DNA of 59,925 bases from Kaiparowitsia implicata GSE-PSE-MK54-09C (GTDB lineage: Bacteria > Cyanobacteriota > Cyanobacteriia > Elainellales > Elainellaceae). Below, piece after piece: positions 7,110-17,400 of this stretch. Position numbers and translations under genes: made by a program. The stretch is from the NCBI GenBank assembly GCA_019359435.1, contig JAHHHI010000109.1:1-59925 (forward strand). The letters run 5' to 3'. The notes under the pieces were generated by a model. That model ran no database searches, was not told the origin of the DNA, and worked only from the letters and a program-made list of their open reading frames with translations. Numbering within the stretch: the stretch's first letter is position 1; each line of letters begins with the position of its first letter.

Positions 7110-10100
7110 TCAACGAAAGTCCCGAGTTTTCACTCGGATCGATTCGGCGTTGAGAGCCGCGACGCCAAGCTCGGGCGAGGGGAGGGGAGCGGCGCCGGTC
7201 TCGGGCGCCGCCCCGCGGCCGCCGACACTTGCCAGCGCGGTCGAGAGATCCGTCACCTCGTGAGCGACCAGGTGCACGACCTCACCTTCGCGTTGCACCC
7301 GGCCGCGCACGCCGATCATGCCGGCAGTCAGGATGGCGCGCCGATAGCGCTCGTAGACCTTGACCCACACGACCAGGTTGGCAATCCCGCTCTCGTCTTC
7401 GAGCGTCACAAACATGACCCCCTTGGCGCTGCCCGGTCTTTGTCGGACGAGCACGATGCCGGCCGCCTCCAACCAGCGGCCGTTGCGCGCCTCCATCGCC
7501 TCCTGACACGTCACTATGCGCTGCCGGCGCAGATCATGGCGCAGGAACGACACCGGATGTGCCCGCAGAGAGAGGCTGACATGCCGATAGTCCTCGACGA
7601 CGTCCCCACCTGCCGTCATCGGCGTGAGACTGACGATCGGTTCATGCAACTCTGGAATAAGCGACGCCTGTCCCGCTGACGCAGCCACAAACAGCGGCAT
7701 AGCCTCATCACGAAGGCCTCTGATGGCCCAAAGCGCCTCCCGGCGAGCGAGGCCAAAGCAAGGACGGAACGCGTCAGCCTCGGCCATCTGCGTGAGCGCA
7801 GCAACGGGAACGCCGGCGCGCTGCCAGAGATCGCCCACCGACGCATAGGGCTGCTCGGAACGGGCAAGAACGATCGCGGCGGCATGGGCATTGGACAAGC
7901 CTCGTACCATCCGCAGCCCAAGCCGAATGGCAAAGCGGCTCTCGTCTTGGGTTGGCTCCATCGTGCAGTCCCAGCGCGACGCGTTCGCGCAGACGGGGCG
8001 AACCTCGACCCCATGCGCCTGCGCATCACGGACGATCTGTGCCGGGGCGTAGAAGCCCATCGGCTGACTGTTCAGCAGGGCGGTGGCAAATACATCCGGA
8101 TGCCAGCACTTGAGCCAGGAGCTGGCATAGGCGATCAACGCGAACGAGGCGGCGTGGCTCTCGGGGAAGCCATAACTCCCGAAGCCCTCGAGCTGCTTAA
8201 AGGTCTGCTCCGCAAACTCCGCCTCATAGCCATTGGCGACCATGCCGGCGATCAGCTTGTCCCTGAACTTAGAGACACCCCCGGTAAATTTGAAGGTCGC
8301 CATGGATTTGCGAAGCATGTCGGCCTCGCCAGGCGTGAAGCCGGCACATTCGATCGCAACGCGCATCGCCTGCTCCTGGAAGAGCGGCACGCCCAGCGTC
8401 TTGCCCAGCACCTTCTCCAGCTCGGGCTTGGGGAAGTGGACCGGTTCGATCCCCGCACGCCGGCGAAGATAGGGATGGACCATATTCCCCTGGATCGGGC
8501 CGGGCCTGACGATCGCAACCTGGACCACCAGGTCATAGAAGGTCCGGGGCTTCAGCCGCGGCAGCATCGACATCTGCGCCCGGCTCTCGATCTGGAAGGT
8601 GCCGAGTGTGTCGGCCTTGCGGATCATCGCATAGGTGCGCGGATCCTCTGACGGAATGGTCGCAAGATCGAGGCTGACCCCCTTGTGCTCGGCGAGAAGG
8701 TCGAGCCCCTTCTTCATGCAGGTCAGCATGCCAAGCGCGAGCACGTCGACCTTCATGAACTTCAGCGCATCGATATCGTCCTTGTCCCACTCGATGATCT
8801 GGCGATCGACCATGCTGGCCGGCTCGATCGGCACGAGATCGTCGAGGCGGTCATGCGTCAGGACGAAGCCGCCGGGATGCTGGCTGAGATGTCGCGGCGC
8901 GCTTATCAGCTGTCCCGCAAGATCCAGCGTCAGCTTGAGGCGTCTGTCTGCAGCATTGAGGTTCAGTTCCTCGACATGGCGCTGTTGCACCCCTTCCGAC
9001 CAGGAAGAGACCTGTGACGACAAGGTGCCGATCAGGTCCTCGGGCAATCCAAGCGCCTTGCCCACATCCCGCAGGGCTCCCTTGGCCCGGTAGCGGATGA
9101 CGGTGGAGCACAGCGCTGCGTGGTCGCGGCCATAGGTCTCGAAGATCCACTGCATGACGATCTCGCGCCGCTCATGCTCGAAATCGACGTCGATATCGGG
9201 CGGCTCCCGGCGCTCCTCCGAGACGAACCGCTCGAACAGCAGGTCGTTGCGGCTCGGGTCGATCGAGGTAATGCCGAGCACATAGCAGACGGCCGAGTTC
9301 GCCGCGGAGCCTCGGCCCTGGCAGAGAATGTCGCGTGAGCGCGCGAACCTGACGATCGAATTGACCGTCAGGAAGTACGGCGCGTAGCCGAGCTTCTGGA
9401 TCAGCGTGAGCTCGTGCTGAAGCGTCGCCTTGACGCTGTCAGGCAGGCCTTCCGGATAGCGATCGGTTGCGCCCTCCCAGGTCAACTGCTCCAGGGTCTG
9501 TTGAGGTGTCAGCCGCGGATCGTCGCGCTCTTCGGGATACTGATAGGCCAGTTCGTCGAGCGAGAAGCGGCATCGATCGAGGATCTGCAGCGATCGTGCC
9601 AGCGCTTCCGGATAACGAGGAAAGAGCCTTTGCATTTCCTCAGGCGGCTTGAGGTAGCGGTCGGCATGGCGCTCGCGCCGATCGCCGATCGTGTCGATCG
9701 TGACGTTGTGGCGGATGCAGGTCACGACGTCCTGCAGAATGCGCCGCGCCGGCTCGTGAAAGAGCACGTCGTTCGTCACGACCGTCGGTACGCGCATGCG
9801 CGTCGCCAGGTTGGCGAGGTCGTGCAGCCTCAGCTGGTCATTGGGCCGCCGGCGCAGGGTCAGCGCCATATATGCCCGATCGCCAAAGGCATCCCGCAGC
9901 CGTCGTAGGCGAAGAGCGCACTCCTCATCCGCGACATCCGGAACCAGCACGGCAACGAGGCCTTCGCCATAGGCCAGCACGTCGGCCCATTCGAGATGGC
10001 ACTTGGCCTTGCCTGCGCGCTTCTTGCCCAGTGAGAGCAGGCGGCAGAGCCGCGAATAGGCCGGCCTGTCAGTCGGATAGACCAGGATCGACGTTCCATC

Positions 10101-10319
10101 GGCGAGATCGAGCCGGCAGCCGACAACGAGGCGGACGCCGGTGGCCTTGGCCGCCTCATGCGCGCGGACGATTCCGGCCAGCGAATTGCGGTCAACGACG
10201 GCGAGCGCCTCGATGCCGAGCGCTGCCGCCTGGGCAAAGAGTTCATCGGCGGAAGATGCCCCTCGCAGGAAGCTGAAATGCGAGGTCACCTGCAGTTCGG
10301 CATAGCGAGGGGCGCTCAT
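7110..10319 (-). CDS. dnaE2: Error-prone DNA polymerase DnaE2 (ImuC)
   Basis: A 1069-aa C-family polymerase of the translesion type. The N-terminal PHP domain ([17 protein letters not shown]…) is followed by the polymerase core with the catalytic PPDIDVDF motif near residue 376, the [16 protein letters not shown] segment, a helix-hairpin-helix region, and an OB-fold near the end ([18 protein letters not shown]). It lacks the beta-clamp and tau tail of DnaE1, and the length suits DnaE2. It overlaps imuB by 4 bp (ATGA) and is the last gene of the imuA-imuB-dnaE2 operon. The protein carries out mutagenic lesion bypass together with ImuB, which recruits it to the clamp. Confidence 0.95.
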   Translation of the reverse strand: MSAPRYAELQVTSHFSFLRGASSADELFAQAAALGIEALAVVDRNSLAGIVRAHEAAKATGVRLVVGCRLDLADGTSILVYPTDRPAYSRLCRLLSLGKKRAGKAKCHLEWADVLAYGEGLVAVLVPDVADEECALRLRRLRDAFGDRAYMALTLRRRPNDQLRLHDLANLATRMRVPTVVTNDVLFHEPARRILQDVVTCIRHNVTIDTIGDRRERHADRYLKPPEEMQRLFPRYPEALARSLQILDRCRFSLDELAYQYPEERDDPRLTPQQTLEQLTWEGATDRYPEGLPDSVKATLQHELTLIQKLGYAPYFLTVNSIVRFARSRDILCQGRGSAANSAVCYVLGITSIDPSRNDLLFERFVSEERREPPDIDVDFEHERREIVMQWIFETYGRDHAALCSTVIRYRAKGALRDVGKALGLPEDLIGTLSSQVSSWSEGVQQRHVEELNLNAADRRLKLTLDLAGQLISAPRHLSQHPGGFVLTHDRLDDLVPIEPASMVDRQIIEWDKDDIDALKFMKVDVLALGMLTCMKKGLDLLAEHKGVSLDLATIPSEDPRTYAMIRKADTLGTFQIESRAQMSMLPRLKPRTFYDLVVQVAIVRPGPIQGNMVHPYLRRRAGIEPVHFPKPELEKVLGKTLGVPLFQEQAMRVAIECAGFTPGEADMLRKSMATFKFTGGVSKFRDKLIAGMVANGYEAEFAEQTFKQLEGFGSYGFPESHAASFALIAYASSWLKCWHPDVFATALLNSQPMGFYAPAQIVRDAQAHGVEVRPVCANASRWDCTMEPTQDESRFAIRLGLRMVRGLSNAHAAAIVLARSEQPYASVGDLWQRAGVPVAALTQMAEADAFRPCFGLARREALWAIRGLRDEAMPLFVAASAGQASLIPELHEPIVSLTPMTAGGDVVEDYRHVSLSLRAHPVSFLRHDLRRQRIVTCQEAMEARNGRWLEAAGIVLVRQRPGSAKGVMFVTLEDESGIANLVVWVKVYERYRRAILTAGMIGVRGRVQREGEVVHLVAHEVTDLSTALASVGGRGAAPETGAAPLPSPELGVAALNAESIRVKTRDFR

Positions 10320-11839
10320 CCGAACACCCCGTGCAGAAACCAGCGGTGTGAACCCGTCGCGGCGTCCTCACCGTCACCGGCGCGATAGAGCCAGTAGCGC
10401 TCGCCTGCCTCGTCTTCGACGCTGAAATAGTCACGCACCGCGACGAGCTCGGCGTCGCGCTTCCACCACTCGCCAAAGACACGCTCCGGCCCGTCGGCCC
10501 GCTTCACACGGCGGCGGACACCGCGCCAGGTAAACGAGACGGGCGGCTGGTCCGGTAGCAGGGCCAGCGTCTCGACAGGCTCCGGTCGCGGCAGAAGGCG
10601 GGCGGGGCGAGGCCAATGGGCCGGCCAGGTCGCACCCGTTTCCACCGCCAGTGCCGGCACACGGCAGACAGATCGCTCGGGAACGTCGCTGGCGACAGGG
10701 GCAAGCCTGTAGATCGCCCGCTCGCCGACGCGGTTGACCAGTGTGTCGATGAGATCGGAGACGTCGGGAGCGCTCTCTTCGATGAGCGAGCTCACGGTCT
10801 GTCGGCGTTCGAGCGGCTCGGCCAGAGGGGCAGACAGCGTCATCACCTCGATGCCGAAGCCGGGCTCGATGGTATCGATCTTCTCGCAAAGCAGCCGGGT
10901 CAGTCGCTTCACATCGCGAACAGGCAGGGCCATCCCGACGCGCACCGCCTGAGCCCGGTTGTCGACCCGGTGACAGACGAGATCGAGACGCCGGGCGCCC
11001 AGGCCACGCTCCTCGAGGCGGCCGCAGAGCTCGAGGACGAGCTTGCCGATGTAGCGCGCGATCGTCTCTGCCGCGCCGATCGGCTCGAAAAACAGCTGCC
11101 GGACTTCGACCAGGTCCGGTGGTCGAATGGCGTTGATAGGCTCCGACAGCTCGCCAAGCGCCTGGTTGATGCGCCGACCTAATTCCGGCCCGAAGCGCAA
11201 ACTGAGCGGAGCGCGGGGTTGGGGCAACACGTCGCTAATGTGATTGAACCCGAGCGTGCGCAGGCCCGCGCTCACTGAGTTCGGGATACGAAGCGCCTCC
11301 AGCGGCAGGCGGCTCAGTATCGCTGCCCCATGGCCGCGCGGTGCGACGATGGTCGATCGGGTCGCGTAGCGCGCCAGTGCATGGGCGGCACCCCAGCTAT
11401 CGGCGACGGCCGCGCGCGCGGCTATGCCAGACATCGCCAGGCGGCCGACAATCTCCTCTATCATGGCGCTCTCGCCGCCGTGGAGATGGTCGGCGCCGGT
11501 CGTGTCGATCACGATGCCATCAGGCGCATCCGCGGCGACGACCGGAGCGATCCGCTGCAACAGCCAGATCGCCAGCTGATCGAGGTCAACAGCGTCGGCT
11601 GTCGGGTTCGCATTTTCGACGATCAGGCCCGGAACAAGCACCTGCGCCTTTGTCACGGGCATGCCGACGCGCAGGCCGGCGGCACGGGCTGCATCATCTG
11701 CTGCCAGCACCACGCGTCTGCTGCCGTCCCGGCCGATGAGGACGAGCGGTGCCTCAGGCGGAGGCGCCGCGTCGCCAGCCCTCTGCCGCGCCCGGTCGGT
11801 CGACCAGGTGGGCAGGAAGAGCGAGACGACCCGTGTCAT
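10316..11839 (-). CDS. imuB: ImuB, Y-family polymerase-like mutasome subunit
   Basis: A 507-aa protein with the fold of Y-family polymerases. The N-terminus reads [20 protein letters not shown] rather than the catalytic D-x-D strand of DinB, consistent with ImuB being catalytically inactive. The palm continues through [18 protein letters not shown] and the little-finger region follows. It serves as the hub joining ImuA, DnaE2 and the beta clamp. Its start lies 86 bp inside imuA, and its stop overlaps dnaE2, so translation of the three is probably coupled. SOS control is expected from the LexA box upstream of imuA. Confidence 0.93.
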   Translation of the reverse strand: MTRVVSLFLPTWSTDRARQRAGDAAPPPEAPLVLIGRDGSRRVVLAADDAARAAGLRVGMPVTKAQVLVPGLIVENANPTADAVDLDQLAIWLLQRIAPVVAADAPDGIVIDTTGADHLHGGESAMIEEIVGRLAMSGIAARAAVADSWGAAHALARYATRSTIVAPRGHGAAILSRLPLEALRIPNSVSAGLRTLGFNHISDVLPQPRAPLSLRFGPELGRRINQALGELSEPINAIRPPDLVEVRQLFFEPIGAAETIARYIGKLVLELCGRLEERGLGARRLDLVCHRVDNRAQAVRVGMALPVRDVKRLTRLLCEKIDTIEPGFGIEVMTLSAPLAEPLERRQTVSSLIEESAPDVSDLIDTLVNRVGERAIYRLAPVASDVPERSVCRVPALAVETGATWPAHWPRPARLLPRPEPVETLALLPDQPPVSFTWRGVRRRVKRADGPERVFGEWWKRDAELVAVRDYFSVEDEAGERYWLYRAGDGEDAATGSHRWFLHGVFG

Positions 11840-12506
11840 CGCATGCCTCCAACTCGAAATCGGCGCTCTCGCCGGCGCGGGCCCGGATAAGCTCGACCAG
11901 CCAGCGAGGCCGGCCGATCCCGGGGACAGGCAGCGGAGATGATGACAGGACCGACACCCGCCAGCGCGTCATGGCTGCCGTCGGCTGACCGAAGTCGGCC
12001 GCGTCTGTCTGCCGTCGCCACCGCCTGATCGCGATGCCAAGGGCCCCCGTGCCCTCGGCGGCCAACTGCAATCTGCGCGAGTCCGTCATGTTCAGGCGTG
12101 CGACTTCGCCGATCACCGAACCAAGACCGCCATGGCGCAGCCCTTCTTCCATGCAGGCCAGCACGGTCTTGTCGTCGCCAGCTTCCACATAGATCACCCT
12201 GTCGGACCTGAGCCCCGCCTGTGCGATCGCTGGCGCGAAGAGATCGGGGCGTGTGACGCACCAGAGAACCTTACTGCGGGTTCGGGCCGCGACGCCGGCG
12301 CTGAAAAGAGCGGCCGCTGCGCCATCGACGGCGCCGTTGCCGCCACCAGCGACCTCATGCAGAGCGCCGAGAGCCAGGCCGCCGCCAGGGAGTCGCGCAT
12401 CGACGTCAGCGATGCCAAACGGCAGCACCTTCTTTGCGCGCGCCGCTCGACCTTCGATCCTCTCGATCGCCGTGCGCAGCGTCTCGATGGCGGGCCCGTG
12501 CCGCAA
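11754..12506 (-). CDS. imuA: ImuA, RecA/SulA-like mutasome subunit
   Basis: A 250-aa protein of the ImuA family. It has the LPFGIADVDARLPGGGLALGALHEVAG opening that corresponds to the RecA Walker region, then VLWCVTRPDLFAPAIAQAGL and VIYVEAGDDKTVLACMEEGLRHGG. In related bacteria ImuA is required with ImuB and DnaE2 for damage-induced mutagenesis. It is the first gene of the operon, 21 bp downstream of a perfect LexA box. The 3' end overlaps imuB by 86 bp, longer than the usual overlap of a few bases. Confidence 0.9.
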   Translation of the reverse strand: MRHGPAIETLRTAIERIEGRAARAKKVLPFGIADVDARLPGGGLALGALHEVAGGGNGAVDGAAAALFSAGVAARTRSKVLWCVTRPDLFAPAIAQAGLRSDRVIYVEAGDDKTVLACMEEGLRHGGLGSVIGEVARLNMTDSRRLQLAAEGTGALGIAIRRWRRQTDAADFGQPTAAMTRWRVSVLSSSPLPVPGIGRPRWLVELIRARAGESADFELEACDDTGRLALPAHLVDRPGAAEGWRRGASA

Positions 12507-12527
12507 TGAACTAAACTCCAGGCTGTT

Positions 12528-12542
12528 GTTCGCAGTTTGTTC
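12528..12542 (-). promoter_or_regulatory. LexA (SOS) box for imuA-imuB-dnaE2
   Basis: GTTC-GCAGTTT-GTTC is an exact match to the alphaproteobacterial LexA operator GTTC-N7-GTTC. It sits 22 bp upstream of the imuA start codon, where the promoter is expected. Confidence 0.88.
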
Positions 12543-12609
12543 CTCTTATTGCGCCTGAGAGTCAAGCTGCCGCTTTGGGCGGGCGTTTGGACGCCGACGA
12601 CTCGCGCCG

Positions 12610-12634
12610 CGAACAATTCGGCCCCCTGCGCGTT
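12610..12634 (+). promoter_or_regulatory. Probable EcfG-type promoter for csbD
   Basis: CGAAC, 16 bp, CGTT: one mismatch from the EcfG consensus GGAAC-N16-17-CGTT, 36 bp upstream of the CsbD-family gene. CsbD genes are typical members of the general stress regulon. Confidence 0.5.
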
Positions 12635-12669
12635 GGTTGGGTATCATTCACAACCACAGGAGCGATCCC

Positions 12670-12876
12670 ATGGATTGGAACCGCGTCGAAGGAAATTGGA
12701 AGCAGCTCAAGGGCAAGGTCAAGGAGCAGTGGGGCGACCTGACTGATGATGACCTGGACGTGATCGCAGGCAAGCGAGATCAGCTCGAGGGCAAGATTCA
12801 GGAGCGCTATGGGCTGGCGAAGGATCAGGTGAAGTCCGACGTCGACACATGGTACGGTCGTCAACGGTGGGAATAA
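12670..12876 (+). CDS. CsbD family stress protein
   Basis: A 68-aa hydrophilic protein of the CsbD family, shown by MDWNRVEGNWKQLKGKVKEQWG at the start and the second DQLEGKIQERYG repeat. CsbD proteins are strongly induced in general stress responses of many bacteria, with no known biochemical activity. The start is the family-typical ATG with AGGAGCG just upstream. A near-EcfG promoter precedes the gene and a strong terminator follows. Confidence 0.92.
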   Translation: MDWNRVEGNWKQLKGKVKEQWGDLTDDDLDVIAGKRDQLEGKIQERYGLAKDQVKSDVDTWYGRQRWE

Positions 12877-12890
12877 CCTACCCAGTCAAA

Positions 12891-12916
12891 AGGCCCCGCT
12901 TCGGCGGGGCCTTTTT
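12891..12916 (+). terminator. Rho-independent terminator of csbD
   Basis: Perfect 9-bp stem AGGCCCCGC/GCGGGGCCT with a TTCG tetraloop and a run of T, 14 bp after the csbD stop. Confidence 0.9.
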
Positions 12917-13033
12917 CGTTACAGCGCTCCACAGCGCTAGTGGATTGAATCGGACACTTGGTACCCGCCAAGGACCGTCGTCGCAGTTTGGGAAGGGCGG
13001 GGCGGCCCTGCCCGTTTTGCAGACGTTCGGAAG

Positions 13034-13057
13034 GTCGCGGAAGGGTCGATAGCGGAC
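13034..13057 (+). repeat. Degenerate palindromic repeat, copy 1
   Basis: Core GGGTCG followed three bases later by GCGGAC. From the core on, about 29 bases match copy 2 closely (GCGGACTTGC-ATGTGAG versus GCAGACTTGC-ATGTGAG). Confidence 0.5.
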
Positions 13058-13106
13058 TTGCTATGTGAGTGATGATTGCCAAGTTGGCATGAATGAGAGG
13101 TCCCCT

Positions 13107-13517
13107 ATGCGATCAAATTTACAAAGCAGCCTTCCCAGAGCCGGTCTCCTGCTTGCCGCGACAATTGTTCTCGCTGACGCAGCGTATGCATGCCGGGCAC
13201 CTTGGAACCAAGTTTACTATATTCACCGATCGGACAGTGTTCCTGAGGGCGGCGATTTCGTGGCAGAGATAGAAATCACTTCTGCCTCTCTGTCGCCCGA
13301 ATATAATGTGCAATCCGAGGCGCGTATTATATCCGTTCTACGAGGCTCTTACTCAGGTTCTACCATCATAATTAGATCTTCGGGCAACAGCAGTTGTGAC
13401 GTTAAACCAAGGGTCGGGCTAAGAGGCTTTGTTGTTGGGCGTGTCGTCCCGTCGTCAGGCGACACTTTCACCATTGAAGCGCTTCCAGGACCACGCGCAG
13501 CGATAAGCACACGCTAG
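13107..13517 (+). CDS. Small secreted cysteine-containing protein
   Basis: A 136-aa protein with a signal peptide (PRAGLLLAATIVLADAAYA) and a mature chain that would start Cys-Arg-Ala-Pro. The mature part is beta-rich: GGDFVAEIEITSASL, then VLRGSYSGSTIIIRSSGNSSCDV, then GLRGFVVGRVVP. It resembles the protein encoded at 26906 (same ACRA start, VLRG, a second Cys about 80 residues on, then a valine-rich strand), so the two are probably paralogues. The pattern loosely recalls netrin/TIMP-type domains, where the mature N-terminal Cys is structural; that is speculation. The start was chosen for the AGAGG 9 bp before this ATG; ATG at 13089 is an alternative. Confidence 0.6.
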   Translation: MRSNLQSSLPRAGLLLAATIVLADAAYACRAPWNQVYYIHRSDSVPEGGDFVAEIEITSASLSPEYNVQSEARIISVLRGSYSGSTIIIRSSGNSSCDVKPRVGLRGFVVGRVVPSSGDTFTIEALPGPRAAISTR

Positions 13518-13552
13518 GTTCTTGAACCAAATACCGCGCGCGTTCGCCTCAT

Positions 13553-13576
13553 GTCTGCATCGGGTCGGAAGCAGAC
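13553..13576 (+). repeat. Degenerate palindromic repeat, copy 2
   Basis: Perfect 6-bp arms GTCTGC and GCAGAC enclose a centre with the GGGTCG core. It lies between the secreted protein gene and the decayed gene that follows. Confidence 0.55.
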
Positions 13577-13628
13577 TTGCGATGTGAGGGCAGCCATATC
13601 AAGTTGCGCGTCATGAAGGCGGGGGCGA

Positions 13629-14016
13629 GTGTTTACGAAGAAGGAAGAAATGCCTGTTCGCCGCTACAGCGGCAGCCATTCTCTTCGCCGCTGCAGGAGC
13701 CCTTCTGCCGCGTTGGGCGATCACGCCAAGCGGCTCGGCTCCAGAGGTACACAAGCTGCAACCAGAGTTCACAGCATACTTTGAAACGAGCATGCTAGGC
13801 TCACTTACCTGACATATCCCGCAGCACTACGCTTTCCGAAAATTCTACGACCTCAACCTCCTATCAAGGGATAACGGACCTAAGCCCATACCGAGAGAGA
13901 TTGACCACCTGAATTCGGATGACATCTACTCGGTCCTTACGATCCACGAGGGTCGCGGCCTATATTTTCGGTACTTCGGCTATCGCTATGTGAGCAACGA
14001 AGTTGCCTGCGTCTGA
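13629..14016 (+). pseudogene. Decayed membrane-anchored or exported protein gene
   Basis: The frame starting near 13645 reads KKCLFAATAAAILFAAAGALL, a membrane anchor or signal, then PEVHKLQPEFTAYFETSMLGSLT, then an in-frame TGA at 13810. It continues in the same frame with credible sequence: FRKFYDLNLLSRDNG, SDDIYSVLTIHEGRGLYFRYF and GYRYVSNEVACV, to a TGA at 14014. No start codon exists in this frame; a GTG at 13629 (FTKKEE) is one frame away, so a frameshift near 13645 is also likely. Together they would give about 128 residues. Not recognised. Interpreted as a gene inactivated by a nonsense codon and a frameshift. Confidence 0.5.
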
Positions 14017-14067
14017 CTGGCAGGAGGATGGATTGCGGCAGGTCGGCAGTGTCGGAAACGGACATTT

Positions 14068-14313
14068 TCAATCTGGTCGCCTGCGCCGCGTAATCGTCTT
14101 CGGATCGTTGTCGTCCGTCGCCAAGGAAGGCAGCCGAATGCCGCGGAGAACGAAAAGGATCAGAGTCAGCCCCGGAGCGATCGGTAATAAAACGTAGATA
14201 AAGCCCCAACCGATAGCTGTGCCGGGTGGCGCGGCGAGTGTGCTCACAGCGCCGAGGTAGCATTGGGAGACGCCAGCCAGAAGGCACCAAGTCCGGACGA
14301 CTGCGTATCTCAT
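14068..14313 (-). CDS. Small membrane protein
   Basis: An 81-aa protein with two likely membrane spans (CLLAGVSQCYLGAVSTLAA and GWGFIYVLLPIAPGLTLILFVL) and a basic C-terminal tail (TRRRRPD). The start MRYAVVRTW was preferred over an upstream codon that adds six residues. Not recognised. Palindromic repeat copies lie just upstream of it. Confidence 0.5.
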   Translation of the reverse strand: MRYAVVRTWCLLAGVSQCYLGAVSTLAAPPGTAIGWGFIYVLLPIAPGLTLILFVLRGIRLPSLATDDNDPKTITRRRRPD

Positions 14314-14358
14314 CTTGACGACCCCACTCAATTTACGCGGATTGTTGCGCAGCCCAAC

Positions 14359-14382
14359 GCCCGCAACGGGTCGCTATCCGAC
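14359..14382 (+). repeat. Degenerate palindromic repeat, copy 3
   Basis: CCGCAACGGGTCGCTATCCG carries the GGGTCG core; arms are imperfect. Confidence 0.35.
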
Positions 14383-14423
14383 GCGCCGACCTACCACTCT
14401 TACTCGCCGCAGCTGGGCGCAAC

Positions 14424-14447
14424 GTCAGCAATGGGTCGTTCCAGGGA
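14424..14447 (+). repeat. Degenerate palindromic repeat, copy 4
   Basis: GTCAGCAATGGGTCGTTC with the GGGTCG core and a weak right arm (GGGAC), just beyond the 3' end of the first autotransporter. Confidence 0.4.
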
Positions 14448-14457
14448 CGGCGTGATC

Positions 14458-17400
14458 TCAGAAGCTGACCCTTAACTGGGCGGTTCCGCCGACGCGGCGG
14501 GTGTTTCCGGAGAGTTCGGAGTCGATGCGGGCGCCGAGGCTGACGGTTTGGCTCAGCCTGATGTCGGCGCCGGCGGCGAGAAGCGCCGCATTCCGGTCGG
14601 GCCTGGCACCGCTTACCGCGAAGCTCGCGCCGGGCAGGCCGTTGAGCGCAGCAGTGAGGTCAGCGTCGCGCTGGTAGTAATGTGCCCAGGCGGCGCGCAC
14701 GAAGCCGGTGACGGGCATGGCGCCCGCGATCAGGTTGGCGTCGAACTGCAGGCCGAGTTCGCTGCGGCTAGTCATGTCGGAGCGCCGCGCCAGCGTCAGC
14801 ATGCCGGCGGTCGCGCCCATCCCGTCACGCTCGATCGCAGCCGGTCTGTTCGCGCGCACGGCCTGGAAAGCGGCGAGCGGCGAGAGTGTGATGCCGCCCC
14901 AGCTTGCCACCGGCAGGCTCGCCTCGATCCGGCCGGACCAGGCCTGCGTCGCATAGGAGGCGGCAACGCCGGTGAGGCCGAGCGCCGGGATGGCGCGGGT
15001 TGTGTCGGTCTCGAGCCGGGCATAGCCCAGCGCGGCGGCAAGATTGACCGTGCCGAGCGTGGTGCGGCCGTGGAGACCAGCCTGGAAGACGTCCGCTTCG
15101 GCCTTGCCGAGCCCGCCCGAGAGCGAGGCACGCGCCTGGCCGCCCGCGACTGCGGCGCCCACGACCGTGCTGGAGCCGAGCCGGATGTCGGCGCCGACCG
15201 CGACATGAGCGTCCGAGAGGTTCCGGTTGGCGGAGCCCACGGCCCGGTCGCCGTCATTGCGTCCAGTCGAGCCGAAAGTCGCGCCCCAGAGCGTGAAGCG
15301 CGCCGGATCGAAGGTCGGGCGTCCCGGCCCGTCCTGCCTCAACGGCAGGTCGGCGCTGAAGCCGGCCGCACCGGCGGGACCGCCGGGCGCTCCTGAGAGC
15401 CGGCCGCTGCCCGAGCCGTCGAGCATGGTGCGCAGGAACTGGTCGGAGGCGACATGCGCCATCGCGGGCGCCGCCGTGTGGACCTCGCCCGAGAGGCTGT
15501 TCACCGCAGCCGGGATCGCCGCCGACGACAGGTTGTAGATCCCGAACAGGGCCGAGGGGTCGGCGCCATTTGCAACCGCGCCGTCGATGGCCGAGGCGAC
15601 CGCATGGGCATTGGCCGGGCGGCCGACATTAAGGCGCGGGCTCGTCGGCACGACGGGATCGACGATCGGGGCCAGTGCCTTCGGCGCCAGCGTCAGCTGC
15701 ACATCGTTGGCGGTGTAGCTCACCGTCGTAGTGACGCCGTCACCGAAGGAGCCGGTGGTATCGACCGGTCCGAAGCTCGTGCCGCCCAGGCCTCCTGCCG
15801 CGGAGAGCAGGGTGTAGGCGCTGTTGAAGGTATAGGCGCCGCCCAGCGGCACGATCCGCAGCGTGCCCGCCAGCGAGGCCGTGCCGGTGACGTTGACCCG
15901 GTCCGCGACAGAGCCCTGCACCTCGGCGATATAGGTCGAGGCGACGCCCATCACGAGGTTGCCGTTGACGGTCAGCGTCCCCGGCGAATTGCCGGGCGAC
16001 AGCGTGCCACCTACGGTCGTCGCACCGACCGAGCCGGAGCCAGCGAGCGTCGCGCCAGCATGAACGATAACCGGCGTCGCGACCGAGCCGTCGACGACGA
16101 GGCTGCCGCCGAACACCTGGGTCGCGCTCGTGTAGGTGTTGGTTCCGTTCAGCGTCAGCGTGCCGGTGCCGTCCTTGAGCAGCGAGCCCGCGCCCGAGAT
16201 CGTGCCGGAGAAGGTCGTGCTGCTGTTGTTGCCGCCCGCGGTCAGCGTCGTGCCTCCGAGCAGCACGTTACCGGTCCCGGACAGCGAGCCGATCGTCTGG
16301 GTCATGCCGTTGAGATCGAAGACAGCCCCGGCCGAAATCTGCACCGCCGTCTGGTTCGGCAGGACGTCCACCCCGCCCATCCGCAGCGTGCCATCCTGGA
16401 TCCAGGTCGCGCCGGTATAGCTGTTGATGCCCGACAGCGTCAGCGTGCCGGTGCCCGTCTTGGACAGAGTTCCCGCGCCGCTGATGACACCGGTCAGACC
16501 GGAATCGAACGTGCCCGTATCGATGGTTGCGGTGCCGCTCGACAACGCCATGGCGTTGGCCAGCGTGAGAGCAGGGGCGTTGGCACGAAGCGTCGTCCCG
16601 CTCGCCATCTGCAGCGTGCCCGTGCCGAGCGCGCTCGCCGATCCAACGGCAAGGGTGCCGGCGTTGAGCAGCGTGCCGCCGGAATAGCTGTTGGTGCCGG
16701 ACAGCGCCAGCGTGCCGGCACCGACCTTGGTCAGGCTGGTCCCGAAGCCATCGATCATGGCCGAGCCGATCGAAACGGTGACGCCGGCTGCCGTGTTAAT
16801 CGTGCCGCCATCGGCGACGCCCAAGCGTAGCGTGCCGCCGTTCAGCACGTAGCCGTCGCTGTTGAACTGCAGCGTGTCGAAGCTTTGCGTGCCGGACACT
16901 GTGACCGTGCCGGCTGTCCCCTGGAATACGCCGGCCGAGCTCAACCACGGGGCATTGAAGCCCACCTCGCCAGGCGCCACCGCCCAGTTGGTGTTGCCGC
17001 CGTTCCAGGCGCCCATGCCGCCATTGACGGCACCGTTTCCGGCCTGGTCGGCGCCGTCCCAGAACTGCAGGATCTGGCCGGCCCCGATCACGGCAAGGTT
17101 GACCTGAGGCGGCACGCCGGCAGGCATGGAGTAGACCGTCCCGGTCGCGCCCGGAACGCTGGGCGCAGTCAGGGCTAGCGAAGAGAAACTGCCGCTGATC
17201 GTGCCGCCGCCGGTGACGTCGAACAGCCTGTAATAGCCGGCCGAGGCGACATTGGCGGTCAGCGTGCCGCCGAGCGTCAGATTGCCGGCCGCGCCGATGC
17301 CGTTGACGATGATGCGGTCGTTGGTCGCGCCACCTGCGACGCCAGGGGTGCCGAGCTCGAACACGGTGTTCGAGCCGGCATTGAGCGCCAGCGATCCGAC

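Noticed and set aside
13810-13812. Selenocysteine TGA
   Set aside because: No SECIS-like hairpin was apparent right after it and the frame also lacks a start codon, so decay is simpler.
15454-16830. Long plus-strand open frame (458 codons) opposite autotransporter 1, and similar ones opposite autotransporters 2 and 3
   Set aside because: Arises from the GC-rich, repetitive codon pattern of the autotransporters; composition is Arg/Ala-rich without motifs, and the opposite strand has complete family features.
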